A DNA stretch of 63,651 bases from a bacterium (GTDB taxonomy: Bacteria; Bdellovibrionota_C; UBA2361; SZUA-149; JAQTWB01), in assembly GCA_028689495.1 (NCBI GenBank), contig JAQTWB010000007.1, positions 4,178-67,828 on the forward strand, given 5' to 3'. The translations under genes were made by a program, and so were the position numbers. Shown piece by piece: positions 17,949 through 26,579 of this stretch. How positions within the stretch are numbered: position 1 is the first letter of the stretch; every line of letters begins with the position of its first letter. The notes below the pieces were generated by a model. The model did no database searches. It was given only the letters and a program-made list of their open reading frames with translations, and had not been told where the DNA came from.

Positions 17949-18404
17949 ATGAATATTAAAAACAAAACAGACGAACCGGAAGAACTTCCAGAAGTTAGTA
18001 AAGTCGATTACCTGGAGGAGTGCTTATTCATGCACAGCCCAACATATCAACAGCATTACCAAGAATCTGGGCGGGTGATTCTGCAGGAAGTAAAGCTGAT
18101 TCTGGCGATACTCAACAATGACAGCCAAGTACTCGAGCCAACACGGCAAATGCGTATGTTCGATGAGGTAAACCTCTACGACATTGGACAACGTATTATG
18201 AGCAAACCTGGTTTTGAACAGCGCTATCACGAGCTCAAACAGAAAGCTGGTACTGATGTGGATATCAACTTATTCGAAAATGCCCTGCAAGTAATGATTG
18301 AATACCGGCTAATTAGGCGCGACGAGGCCAATGTCACCTTGCTGGAAAATGGAATAGTGCATGCCACATCGCCCTGGAATATTCGTGATTCCTACGGCGA
18401 CTAA
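17949..18404 (+). CDS. Hypothetical protein (151 aa)
   Basis: A GAGG site precedes the ATG. The product is soluble, mildly acidic and mostly helical, with no signal, membrane segment or recognisable motif. It opens with a Glu-rich segment and contains VNLYDIGQRIMSKPGFEQRYHEL. A strong hairpin follows the stop by 13 bp. I do not recognise the family. Confidence 0.55.
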   Translation: MNIKNKTDEPEELPEVSKVDYLEECLFMHSPTYQQHYQESGRVILQEVKLILAILNNDSQVLEPTRQMRMFDEVNLYDIGQRIMSKPGFEQRYHELKQKAGTDVDINLFENALQVMIEYRLIRRDEANVTLLENGIVHATSPWNIRDSYGD

Positions 18405-18416
18405 CTTCCACCTTGT

Positions 18417-18440
18417 GGGAACTGCCTTCAAGCAGTTCCC
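18417..18440 (+). terminator. Hairpin after the 151-aa gene
   Basis: GGGAACTGC and GCAGTTCCC pair around CTTCAA, 13 bp after the stop. The T-run is poor (CTCAAATGTTTTA), so efficiency is uncertain. Confidence 0.55.
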
Positions 18441-18816
18441 CTCAAATGTTTTATTTCGGTCTGCTTTCTCGACATTGGAAATTCCGGGCTAGCCCGAAAA
18501 TTGCACGTAAGTTCACGGCTGAAACAGGTTTCACCCGCGAATTTACGAGTGCAACGACCGTTTTCAACAAAATTCTGCCGTTACAGTTTGCACTCTATGA
18601 TGGCCCTGTTGCGGTCGCGAATTCTGGGCAATCTGCGGGAGAGCGTTCGGTCGGGAATACACCAGTATTCCCTTCTCTCTACTCCCACACCTTGCCACAG
18701 ACTTCACAACCTCACGACGGGCTTACATGCAACATTCGGGCTAGCCACGAACTTTCGATTCAGTTATAAGCCGAATGAAGGTATAGAAGTAACACCTCAT
18801 GCAAGGAGACAAGTCA
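18441..18816. other. Non-coding stretch upstream of the 64-aa gene
   Basis: No gene is credible here. Two short blocks with ATTC-CGGGCTAGCC recur at about 18481 and 18736; otherwise I see no repeat or RNA with confidence. Confidence 0.5.
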
Positions 18817-19011
18817 ATGGAAGAAAAGTCGCTGTCACAACTAATTGAAAAAATTATCGATCACGGCACCCTGAGTCGCGAAGATCAGGAGAAAATCAAC
18901 CTGACTGTGAAACATACTTCTGTGAAACATACTTCCGACACAAAAACCAACGCTGAACTGCTGATGACCCTCACTGCCAAAGTGCAAAAGGGTGAGGTAA
19001 AAGTCATCTGA
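18817..19011 (+). CDS. Small hypothetical protein (64 aa)
   Basis: ATG 18817 is chosen over ATG 18799 because AAGGAG lies 8 bp before it. The product is soluble and helical, with an internal duplication of five residues (TVKHTS-VKHTS). C-terminus KVQKGEVKVI resembles small anti-sigma FlgM-like or adaptor proteins only loosely. Function unknown. Confidence 0.5.
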   Translation: MEEKSLSQLIEKIIDHGTLSREDQEKINLTVKHTSVKHTSDTKTNAELLMTLTAKVQKGEVKVI

Positions 19012-19041
19012 CCAAGACGGCAACACAGGTGGCGACTGACT

Positions 19042-19653
19042 CTACTTCACCAGAGCGTCAAACGCCGCCTGAATTTCCCGCATTTTTTTGTTAGCCAGTT
19101 CTTTTAGCTCCGGACCCAGGTGGTTAACCTTGTCGGGATGATACTGCGATGCCAGTTTTTTGTAGGCTTTTTTAATCTCGGCCTGCGAGGCGTTGCCCGG
19201 CACTCCGAGCACCTCATGAGAGGATTTTTTTACAGGCGGCTTTATTGAAGCCCTTCCTTCATCACCTGCGGACCTGCGCTGCTGATGATCCTGGCCATTT
19301 TTTTTCTGATCATTTTTTGCACCATCACCTGTCGATCCTGCCCCGGACCTGTTTGCCCCAGGCGAATTCCCGGACGAATTCCCCGTCGAATTCTTATCCG
19401 ATGCGCTTTTCTCCGCCGCTCCGCGGACAATCTTGCGACCCAAAGTGTAACGCTTGCGCACTCCCTCAACAAACTGCTGAATGGTGATACGTTTGGTTTT
19501 ATAAAGATAAAAAAGATAAATCACGAAAGCCAGATCGTCGAGGCGTCCGGCAATTGGAATCAAATCGTGAATCAGGTCAAATGGGAAAAGAACGTAGCCG
19601 AGCCCAGCACAAATAAAAAGCAACTTCAGTGGATCTCGAATAATAATCAGCAT
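19042..19653 (-). CDS. DUF1232-DnaJ fusion membrane protein
   Basis: Residues ~5-60 are a DUF1232 (YkvA-like) membrane module with FPFDLIHDLIPIAGRLDDLAF. A Gly/Ser/Asn/Lys-rich linker spans ~85-145. Residues ~147-203 are a J domain with the HPD triad at 172-174 (YHPDKV) that should stimulate DnaK ATPase. It probably tethers Hsp70 activity to the inner membrane. It is downstream of superoxide dismutase on the same strand, with a strong hairpin between them. Confidence 0.85.
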   Translation of the reverse strand: MLIIIRDPLKLLFICAGLGYVLFPFDLIHDLIPIAGRLDDLAFVIYLFYLYKTKRITIQQFVEGVRKRYTLGRKIVRGAAEKSASDKNSTGNSSGNSPGANRSGAGSTGDGAKNDQKKNGQDHQQRRSAGDEGRASIKPPVKKSSHEVLGVPGNASQAEIKKAYKKLASQYHPDKVNHLGPELKELANKKMREIQAAFDALVK

Positions 19654-19724
19654 GTTTCCCGTCGATCTAAACCGTCCTCTATCTCACCAGTAAGGTAATA
19701 CCAGCGGGAAAACTACCTATTAAT

Positions 19725-19751
19725 GCTGTCGAGGGAAACACCCTCGACAGC
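19725..19751 (-). terminator. Strong hairpin between superoxide dismutase and the DnaJ fusion gene
   Basis: An 11-bp perfect stem (GCTGTCGAGGG/CCCTCGACAGC) with a 5-nt loop lies 10 bp after the dismutase stop. It has no real T-run, so it may be an mRNA-stabilising or weak terminator structure. Confidence 0.5.
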
Positions 19752-19760
19752 AAAAGCACA

Positions 19761-20348
19761 TCAAGCCGCAAAACGTGCAGCGACATCATCCCAATTGATG
19801 ACATTGAAAAATGCTTCAACGTAAGCAGCTCGCTTGTTCTGATACTTCAGATAATAAGCATGCTCCCAGACATCAATCACCAGTAGAGGCGTAACTACCC
19901 ACTGTGTCAAGTTCTGATGCTTTTCTGATGTGAGAATTTCCAGCTTGCCGGAAATATCATTCTTCACCAACAGCCCCCAGCCCGAAGCCTCAACGGCAGT
20001 TGCCGCCGCCTTGAACTGCGCACTGAACGCCTCGAAGCTGCCAAAGTCAGCTTCAATTTTCTGCAACAGGGCACCTGATGGCTTGCCTCCACCATTCGGG
20101 GACATGTTTTTCCAGAAAATACAATGAAGGAAATGCCCCGCTCCGTGAAATGCAAGCTGTCGTTCCCAGTGTTGAACCAGAGAATAATCTCCGCTTTCAC
20201 GCGCCGCAGCGAGCTTGGCCTCCGCATTATTCAGACCATTTACATATCCAAGATGGTGGATGTCGTGGTGAAGACGCATTGTCTGTCCGTCAATATGCGG
20301 CTCAAGTGCGTCATAATCATAATCAAGTGATGGTAATTCATGTGCCAT
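19761..20348 (-). CDS. sod: Iron/manganese superoxide dismutase
   Basis: This enzyme dismutates superoxide in the cytoplasm. The 195-residue protein keeps all metal ligands: His in LHHDIHHLGY, His in GAGHFLHCIFW, and Asp/His in DVWEHAYYL. The NMSPNGGGKPSG stretch and GAGH form are closer to Mn-type enzymes, but metal choice cannot be settled by eye. The start has a good AAGGAG site. It is probably monocistronic. Confidence 0.95.
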   Translation of the reverse strand: MAHELPSLDYDYDALEPHIDGQTMRLHHDIHHLGYVNGLNNAEAKLAAARESGDYSLVQHWERQLAFHGAGHFLHCIFWKNMSPNGGGKPSGALLQKIEADFGSFEAFSAQFKAAATAVEASGWGLLVKNDISGKLEILTSEKHQNLTQWVVTPLLVIDVWEHAYYLKYQNKRAAYVEAFFNVINWDDVAARFAA

Positions 20349-20475
20349 AAAACTCTCCTTATTCGACTGTATTTAACAGCAGAAATTATTCGTGGGGCTG
20401 TAGTTTAATACGCGGCTAAAGAAAACATCAAGGGATGAGATCACAACGATCGCAAAGTTCTGGGCAATCTACTAA

Positions 20476-21606
20476 TTATGATACAGAAGGGAAACTCAAG
20501 CGAACAGCCAGGCCAATGCCATCGTCAGGTCGGCTGATTCGCATTTCACCGCGATTAAGCGCGGTAAGATAGCGGGCAATTGGCAACCCAAGACCACAGC
20601 CCTGCTGCTCCCTCGTATCGCGATCGATTTGCGCAAAGGTGATACAGGCCTCATCCAGCATCTCCTCTGTCATTCCCTGACCGCGATCGCGAATTTCAAT
20701 ATAAACCGCGCCAGCCTCAACCCCGGAATTGATATCAATAACTGTATCTTCAGGAGAAAATTTCTCAGCGTTGTTAAGGATACGCAATAGTGCCGCATTA
20801 ACATGCGGTGAATAAACATCGAGCAACAGGTCCTGCCTGGCTCCCATCAAATTGATTCGCGCGGGCATGCCATCAATACCCTCAATGCCGGGGTACCCTT
20901 CAAGCAAGGTTTCCAACAACGATGCAAGATGAACCCTGGTATGCAGCCTCTCCCAGGCACTCTGTGCCAATCCGGAGTCAATTTGCTGTAACATCATAAA
21001 ATCTTCGACCAGCCGCTGTAAACGCTGCCCACCACGCTGGATGGAATCAAGTAACCGCCTGACACTTTGTTCTGGCAAGGCTTGATATTGATCGATCAAC
21101 AACTCCGTGCCGGTGCTGATTGCAACAAGTGGAGTACGAAACTCGTGAGACAATGTCTGGATAATTTTTCTTCGGTATTTCTCCAGTCTCACTTCCTGAG
21201 AATTTCGCCGGACACGCGAAAGGCTGAGTTTGCCCTTAATCACCGCCAACAAATCCAGGGGCTCAAACGGCTTGGTCAAATATTCATCACAGCCGCGCTC
21301 ACGACCGAGGCGGATATTGTCACTGCTGCTTAACGCGGTAAGAAAGATAAACGGAACTTCACAAAGATATTCGTTCTTCTGCACCTCGGTGTGAAAAGCA
21401 TAACCATCAACGTTAGGCATCATCACGTCGCAAACAATAATGTCCGGGCTGTAGCTCTTCAGCAAATTCAATGCCTCCTCAGCCCCAGTAGCCGTGCGCA
21501 CGGAAAGACCATCAAGCTTCAGAACCTCCGAGACAACCTGCAAAAGTACCGGATTGTCGTCGACAACCAATACTGCAGCACCCTGTGACAAATCTTCACC
21601 TTTCAC
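20476..21606 (-). CDS. Receiver-histidine kinase hybrid (REC-HisKA-HATPase)
   Basis: I start at GTG 21606, which has GGGAG six bases before it; a GTG at 21627 adds seven residues. Residues ~10-125 are a canonical receiver (VLVVDDNP, phospho-Asp in IIVCDVMMP, TKPFEP lysine). Residues ~145-215 are HisKA with H in LSHEFRTP, then HATPase_c with NNAEKF (N box), IRDRGQGM (G1) and GCGLGLP (G2). There is no membrane segment, so it is a cytoplasmic kinase, probably relaying from another kinase. Target regulator is not adjacent. Confidence 0.93.
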   Translation of the reverse strand: MKGEDLSQGAAVLVVDDNPVLLQVVSEVLKLDGLSVRTATGAEEALNLLKSYSPDIIVCDVMMPNVDGYAFHTEVQKNEYLCEVPFIFLTALSSSDNIRLGRERGCDEYLTKPFEPLDLLAVIKGKLSLSRVRRNSQEVRLEKYRRKIIQTLSHEFRTPLVAISTGTELLIDQYQALPEQSVRRLLDSIQRGGQRLQRLVEDFMMLQQIDSGLAQSAWERLHTRVHLASLLETLLEGYPGIEGIDGMPARINLMGARQDLLLDVYSPHVNAALLRILNNAEKFSPEDTVIDINSGVEAGAVYIEIRDRGQGMTEEMLDEACITFAQIDRDTREQQGCGLGLPIARYLTALNRGEMRISRPDDGIGLAVRLSFPSVS

Positions 21607-21858
21607 GGAAATCTCCCACCACTCCACCTGCGGACCAACTAACGACCAAGCTTACCCTGCTCCCAACATTAGAATTATCGGTGATTTAATCCTCGCGCTT
21701 AAGCTCCATTGACAGTCCGCAGCTCAAAAGGTTGATTTTCCCTCAAGGCAAGGTATTTTCGCTTCCGAAGTTCAGGCCAACGCGGGCAGATTCAGATAAG
21801 CCGCGTCCCAAATTACCGACAACTATGCTCGCCTTCATGGCGCACAACTACGGATTAT

Positions 21859-22767
21859 ATGATGAAAATCGCTGGTTTATTTCCCGGACAAGGCTCGCAG
21901 GCTACAGGTATGGGCAAAGCTTTCTACGATGGAAGCGAGGAAGCCAAAGAAATATTTTACGCCGCCGACAAGGCCCTCGGCTTCTCTCTGTCCCAGCTAT
22001 GTTTTAATGGACCGATCGAAGAATTGACCCTGACAAAAAATGCCCAGCCGGCAATCCTCCTCGTCAGCACCGTGGCTTTCCGCCTGGCCGGTTTGCAACT
22101 CGATTGCGCCGCCGGTCACAGCTTGGGAGAGTATTCAGCTCTCGTCGCCGCTGGCGCCCTGAACTTTGAGGATGCAATCCAGCTTGTGCACAAGCGCGGC
22201 AGCTACATGCAGGAAGCCGTCCAACCCGGCGCCGGCAAAATGCTCGCAGTAATGGGACCAACTCCTGAAGAAATCGCCGAGGTAACGGCTATGGTCACTG
22301 CCGGCACTGTGGAAGCCGCCAACTTCAACAGCCCGGGACAAACCGTAGTCGCCGGTGATGTTGCCGGCGTTGACGCCTTCGCCGAGTTGATGACAGCCCG
22401 CGGCGCCAAGGTAATTCCACTTAACGTCAGCGCGCCTTTCCATTGCCGCCTAATGGACCCTGCAAAACTAAAGCTCGAAGCCGATCTCGCCTCTATCACC
22501 ATCAACGCCCCACGCTTCCCGGTATATTCCAATGTGACGGCCAAGGCCCATACGACAACCGACGAAATCCGCAACCTGCTCGCCGCGCAAGTTACAGCCT
22601 CAGTGCAATGGACAAACAGCATGGTCAACATGATTGAAGGTGAAGGCGTAACCAATGCTGTTGAATTTGGCGCTGGTGGCGTGCTTAGCAAATTGCTCAA
22701 GCGCATCAACAAAGACGTAAAGCGCTGCGAAGTAGATTCACCTGAAGCTCTGCCCGTGAAGCTGTAA
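21859..22767 (+). CDS. fabD: Malonyl CoA-acyl carrier protein transacylase
   Basis: FabD loads malonyl groups on ACP for fatty acid synthesis. The 302-residue protein has the LFPGQGSQ opening, the nucleophile GHSLGEYSAL near residue 85, an Arg in the HKRGSYMQEAV region, and the catalytic His in APFHCRLM near 195. Start may be the first or second ATG of ATGATG. No other fab gene is adjacent; fabI is in the ribosomal region. A REP-like repeat lies 50 bp downstream. Confidence 0.96.
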   Translation: MMKIAGLFPGQGSQATGMGKAFYDGSEEAKEIFYAADKALGFSLSQLCFNGPIEELTLTKNAQPAILLVSTVAFRLAGLQLDCAAGHSLGEYSALVAAGALNFEDAIQLVHKRGSYMQEAVQPGAGKMLAVMGPTPEEIAEVTAMVTAGTVEAANFNSPGQTVVAGDVAGVDAFAELMTARGAKVIPLNVSAPFHCRLMDPAKLKLEADLASITINAPRFPVYSNVTAKAHTTTDEIRNLLAAQVTASVQWTNSMVNMIEGEGVTNAVEFGAGGVLSKLLKRINKDVKRCEVDSPEALPVKL

Positions 22768-22819
22768 CCAAACACAATCCCCTCGAATCACCCACCACCG
22801 GATTAGGAACTCTGCGACA

Positions 22820-22885
22820 ATAGTGGAAGAGCCTTCCAGGCTCTTTATGGGAGTGTTGCAGTTACGCGCCAGGATGGCGCGTCCA
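22820..22885 (+). repeat. Single copy of the two-palindrome REP-like unit
   Basis: AAGAGCC/GGCTCTT (22827-22845) and CGCGCC/GGCGCG (22865-22881) match the palindromes of the 88-bp arrays at 35.3 and 36.3 kb. The linker differs: TTATGGGAGTGTTGCAGTTA here. It lies between fabD and the shortened SPFH gene. Confidence 0.85.
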
Positions 22886-22976
22886 CACTGACGTCCACTC
22901 ACCCGTTCAATTATCTTCGAAGGCTCCTCTGCACTCCTGTGCCTACTTCAACAATACGAGGTTTTAAAACCTCAAT

Positions 22977-24545
22977 TTGTACCCGGGTGTTCAATATAGC
23001 TTTCTTATAAAGCTGCGCTACAAGGTTGATGAGGTGCCATTCCTCAATGTGGCCGAAGGCACATATGTGAAATTAACCGCAAAAACCGGTAAGTCCAAGG
23101 ACTCAAGTCAGGCCTACGCAAAACCGTGGCCCGAACAAGATGTGCCGCGGATTCTCGCTGATGCCAATTACTTTTTGGAAAACGACGGCGAACGAGGCCC
23201 GCAGGTAAGCATTGTCAAGCCAGGTAACTGGCCGATCAATACCTATCTCTGGGATGTGGCTATGGATGAAAATGGACGTGTACCAAATCCCGGTAAAGCA
23301 CTGAAGGTAGAACAGGGCCAGGTTGCCGTAATCAAATCGAACTATGAAGGTCCGGTTGATTTCGGCGTGGTGAAAGTTACAAAACTGGAGCCAAAGTCTG
23401 CTGAAAACCGCAGCCCGCTTGTACCAGTTGGCTATCAGGGAAACTGGGAAAAAGCTTTGCCTTCGGCCCTTTATTACTTCAATAGCGATGTCTGGCAGCC
23501 AAGTGTCTACTCGTTCCAGGCGCAGATCTCCGAGTTCAAAGGAGGCTATGTCCCGGTTGATATTCAGCTGAGCTACGATGATGCTGGAAAAATCATTCAA
23601 AACATCGTGGGCGATGACCCGAATGAAGTGCCCGCGCTACCTGCTGGAAAAACCGGTGAAGCAATCGAAGCTCGCGTTGAAGGCTGGCCGATTCACCAGG
23701 AAGTGCGGGTCGTCTGGCAGGTCACACCGGAAGATGCTCCCTATGTCGCCCCTGTTCTTGGTTCGCTGGCTGATGTCGAGACGAAAATTATCACCGCCGG
23801 CGCTCGCACGGCAATCCGCGAAATCGGCGGTGGAGCGATGATCAAAGTCAAGGTCAGTAAAAATGTCAAAGGAAAGGATGAAGAAGGAAAAGATGTCATC
23901 AAGACAGAAATTGTCGAAGAAGAACGTCCTATCCTGGTAATGGATTTCATCGATCATCGCGAAGAAATTCAGCACCTAATCTTCAACAAGCTAAGCACTC
24001 TCGCCGCGAAAAACCGTGTTACTATCCTTGAAGTTCACCTGGCACAAACGCAACTGCCCCCTGAATTACTTGTCGGTCGCAAACGCGAACAGATGGCAAT
24101 TCAGCTGCAGGAAACCTTTGTCCAGGAAAAGCAAGCCCAGGAAAAACGTGTTGACGCTGAAAATGCTCGCGCCAAAGCCGATCAGCAAGGCACTCTGATG
24201 AGAGCTCAAATCGCTCTTGAAGCGTCGGAACTTGAAAAGAAGGCCAAGGCCAACGAGGGAGCTGGCGAAAGAGAAAAATTGTCTGAAATGGCAGTTGGTC
24301 AGCAAAGACAAGTGGCAGTATTGGGCGCCGAGAAAGTTATGCAACTGCGTCAGTTTGAAATGCTGGTGGATAAAGTCACCGGGCTTGTTGAAAAACATCC
24401 TGATTGGCTGAACACTCTATTTTCTAACGAGCACCTGGTGCCACAAATCTCAACCGGTGGTGGCATGGATAGCGCAGCTGCCATTCTTGGCACTTTCTTC
24501 AAAGGCTTCAACTTCGGCCAAGATGGTGAAAAACCAACCAAGTAG
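22977..24545 (+). CDS. SPFH/band 7 (flotillin-like) protein, N-terminus shortened
   Basis: The frame opens only at 22968, and the only early start is TTG 22977, with no ribosome site. The body (522 residues) matches flotillin-like SPFH proteins: ANYFLENDGERGPQ, a beta-rich SPFH core up to about 330, then a long charged coiled coil (about 365-470) with REQMAIQLQETFVQEKQAQEKR, and a Gly-rich end. Family members begin with a membrane helix that is missing here, because a REP-like repeat region lies immediately upstream. It may be a functional soluble form, use an unseen start, or be a 5'-deleted pseudogene. Confidence 0.7.
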   Translation: MYPGVQYSFLIKLRYKVDEVPFLNVAEGTYVKLTAKTGKSKDSSQAYAKPWPEQDVPRILADANYFLENDGERGPQVSIVKPGNWPINTYLWDVAMDENGRVPNPGKALKVEQGQVAVIKSNYEGPVDFGVVKVTKLEPKSAENRSPLVPVGYQGNWEKALPSALYYFNSDVWQPSVYSFQAQISEFKGGYVPVDIQLSYDDAGKIIQNIVGDDPNEVPALPAGKTGEAIEARVEGWPIHQEVRVVWQVTPEDAPYVAPVLGSLADVETKIITAGARTAIREIGGGAMIKVKVSKNVKGKDEEGKDVIKTEIVEEERPILVMDFIDHREEIQHLIFNKLSTLAAKNRVTILEVHLAQTQLPPELLVGRKREQMAIQLQETFVQEKQAQEKRVDAENARAKADQQGTLMRAQIALEASELEKKAKANEGAGEREKLSEMAVGQQRQVAVLGAEKVMQLRQFEMLVDKVTGLVEKHPDWLNTLFSNEHLVPQISTGGGMDSAAAILGTFFKGFNFGQDGEKPTK

Positions 24546-24613
24546 TTCCTGACAATCACTGGCAGTAGCAGTTTTGCCGCCAGTGATTTCCGGCGTGATG
24601 TTCTAACGTAGCT

Positions 24614-24644
24614 CCCGAACTCAGCTTATCGCTGAGTTTTCGGG
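24614..24644 (+). terminator. Terminator hairpin after the SPFH gene
   Basis: CTCAGC and GCTGAG pair around TTATC, followed by TTTT and flanked by CCCGAA/TTCGGG. A second hairpin, TCACTGGC/GCCAGTGA, precedes it. Confidence 0.7.
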
Positions 24645-24878
24645 CGCTGCTATTGCAAGGTTTAACTCCTCCATCCCCCCAATGCTTTCTTTATGAATCA
24701 ACTGCTGTTATCTTTCCGGCAGTGCGCCGCTTGGCCCATTTTTTGACGTTCGCAATTTTCTTCATCACAGATACGGGTAGTTGCTACAACTTTAGCCGAA
24801 GTGAGTCCGGCACAGGCCAGGACAAGCTCACTCGGGCTGAAGTGTACTTCAGGTTTTTTATATTTTTGGAGAAAGACA
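24645..24878. other. Non-coding stretch before the 291-aa gene
   Basis: I see no gene or clear RNA here. GGAGAAAGACA at the right end is the ribosome site of the next gene. Confidence 0.5.
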
Positions 24879-25754
24879 ATGAACGAACTTTATTACGGTG
24901 GCTTTTTCGCAGAACATCTTGGCTGGAATATCGGTGAAATACCCAAACGACTGGCTCTGCGCCTGGCTTCGCCTCATAGCAATGGTCCCTATCTTGGCGC
25001 GCTGAATATCCTGAATCTCTCAAGCACCGCACCGACAATACTGGAAATGAGTCCGACAGCTTTTCAGGAGTGGGTTAAAATACCTCCTCTGCCAGCACCT
25101 TTTATTTTTGGAGACGAATCTGTCGGAGGCGTGCGCAACAGCGACTCTTCAAAACAACTGTTTTCGGAGCTTATCAGCGCCGACAATGCTCAAACCCTGC
25201 TGCGTCTTGCCGCAGCCAAAAGAATGTCAAACAAAGACACTCATGGTTTGCGGGCTTTAATAATCGGTAGCCAGTTTGGTGCAGTAGAACTAATGCTGGC
25301 ACAAATGGGATATGAAGTAACCTCTGTTACACCCGAATCTGCTCTGTCGGACCCGAGAAAAATGGCCGATCTCTTTATTGAGGCAGGTGTCGCTTTTAAT
25401 GTCCTGACCTACGGAAAAATCACAATGCCGCTTTCAGGCGCTGCTGAATTTATCCAGGCAGCGGCAAAAGAAGGGAAAAAATATGATTTCATTTTCTACG
25501 ATGGCAGCCGGGTTAGACCGACAATTGCAAAGGAGATTGAAAGCCTTAACATACTCCTGGCGGAAGATGGAATTGCCAATTTTATCGGCCCACTTGTTTG
25601 GGATGAACCTTTTGCCGAGATACTCAAGTGTCGCTACTCTAACGGCAAACTACTCTTCTTTGCGGTAATGAATGATAACGGAAGTTGCCCACTTCCTTCG
25701 ACGTTGATGTTCGCCATCAACCGACCGGATTTGGCTCTACCGACACTGCATTAA
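24879..25754 (+). CDS. Putative Rossmann-fold protein, methyltransferase-like
   Basis: ATG 24879 follows GGAGAAAGACA and is preferred to an upstream in-frame ATG at 24801. The 291-residue protein has a Rossmann-like core at residues ~120-220: LRALIIGSQFGAVELMLAQMGYEVTSV resembles motif I of class I methyltransferases, and KYDFIFYDGSR resembles motif II/IV. The canonical GxGxG is not intact. No signal peptide is seen. The N-terminal ~100 residues are unknown. Substrate is not predictable. Confidence 0.45.
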   Translation: MNELYYGGFFAEHLGWNIGEIPKRLALRLASPHSNGPYLGALNILNLSSTAPTILEMSPTAFQEWVKIPPLPAPFIFGDESVGGVRNSDSSKQLFSELISADNAQTLLRLAAAKRMSNKDTHGLRALIIGSQFGAVELMLAQMGYEVTSVTPESALSDPRKMADLFIEAGVAFNVLTYGKITMPLSGAAEFIQAAAKEGKKYDFIFYDGSRVRPTIAKEIESLNILLAEDGIANFIGPLVWDEPFAEILKCRYSNGKLLFFAVMNDNGSCPLPSTLMFAINRPDLALPTLH

Positions 25755-25770
25755 CGCGAGCAAACAAATT

Positions 25771-25800
25771 CTGGCACTGGAGAAAATACTACAGTGCCAG
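25771..25800. terminator. Hairpin between convergent genes
   Basis: CTGGCACTG and CAGTGCCAG flank a 12-nt loop, 17 bp after the stop of the methyltransferase-like gene. There is no long T-run on either strand, so termination is uncertain. Confidence 0.45.
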
Positions 25801-25895
25801 AAAAACCGTTCTCAATTTTTTACTGGAGGTTTTCTACACTTCCCCCTCAACGCTGTCGCACCCACAGTGTAGCCGATAGAAATCGACCCGGACAG

Positions 25896-26579
25896 CTACT
25901 CCCTGATCTTCAACAACTGCTTCACTGCGCAACTGCCAAATTTTTCCAACCGCCCGTCAAAATCGGCCTGACCTGGTTGCTCTCGAATCAGTGAGGCCTC
26001 CTCAAGAACGGTCCTCTCCCACGATTTGTCACTTTCAATGGTGAACTCATGATAAGTCAGCGTCATATTCTTGGTAACATCTATCGTTTTAAGGAAGAAC
26101 TTCAGCTCATGGCTATTTTTGACTTCATCAAGATATCCAAGGATGAGAAAACCATAACCGGCCTCACGAGCCTGACGCATCGCCTCGTAATTACCGGTAA
26201 AGAAGTCTTCCCTCTTCCCCTGCCAGTGCTCAACATTAAACAGCTCAATCACACCTGTCGTGCCCACCGACAACAATTCGCGGACAAAGCTCCTCGCCAA
26301 ATCCAGTCCCAGGCGGTCATCCCGGGAAGGATCTGCGGCAAAAGCTTCCGGCACATCAAAAGGCATGACGGCCATCCGCACGGGAATTCCGTTATATTCT
26401 CGGGCGTTTAGGTAGATCCCCAAGTCGCTGTCAAGATAGGCCCGAAATTTGCATTCATGTCTTTCGACAGGAATGCCGTGAAAACTACAACCGGCAAAAA
26501 CAAGCGCCAGGCTGAAAGCCAAATATCGCACTGATGCTAAACCAGGGCGGACAACGGAGCAGAAAAATGTACGTCTCAT
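25896..26579 (-). CDS. Predicted lipoprotein, unknown function
   Basis: ATG 26579 or GTG 26591 may be the start; GGAG lies 11 and 1 bp away respectively, so ATG is favoured. The leader ends in the lipobox VFAGC, then ~205 mature residues. A RMAVMPFDVPE strand followed by LGLDLARSFVRELL and VIELF resembles the DUF799/CsgG-like fold of secretin- or curli-associated lipoproteins, and the final part is helical. It is divergent from, and overlaps, the FlgO-like gene. Function is a guess. Confidence 0.5.
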   Translation of the reverse strand: MRRTFFCSVVRPGLASVRYLAFSLALVFAGCSFHGIPVERHECKFRAYLDSDLGIYLNAREYNGIPVRMAVMPFDVPEAFAADPSRDDRLGLDLARSFVRELLSVGTTGVIELFNVEHWQGKREDFFTGNYEAMRQAREAGYGFLILGYLDEVKNSHELKFFLKTIDVTKNMTLTYHEFTIESDKSWERTVLEEASLIREQPGQADFDGRLEKFGSCAVKQLLKIRE

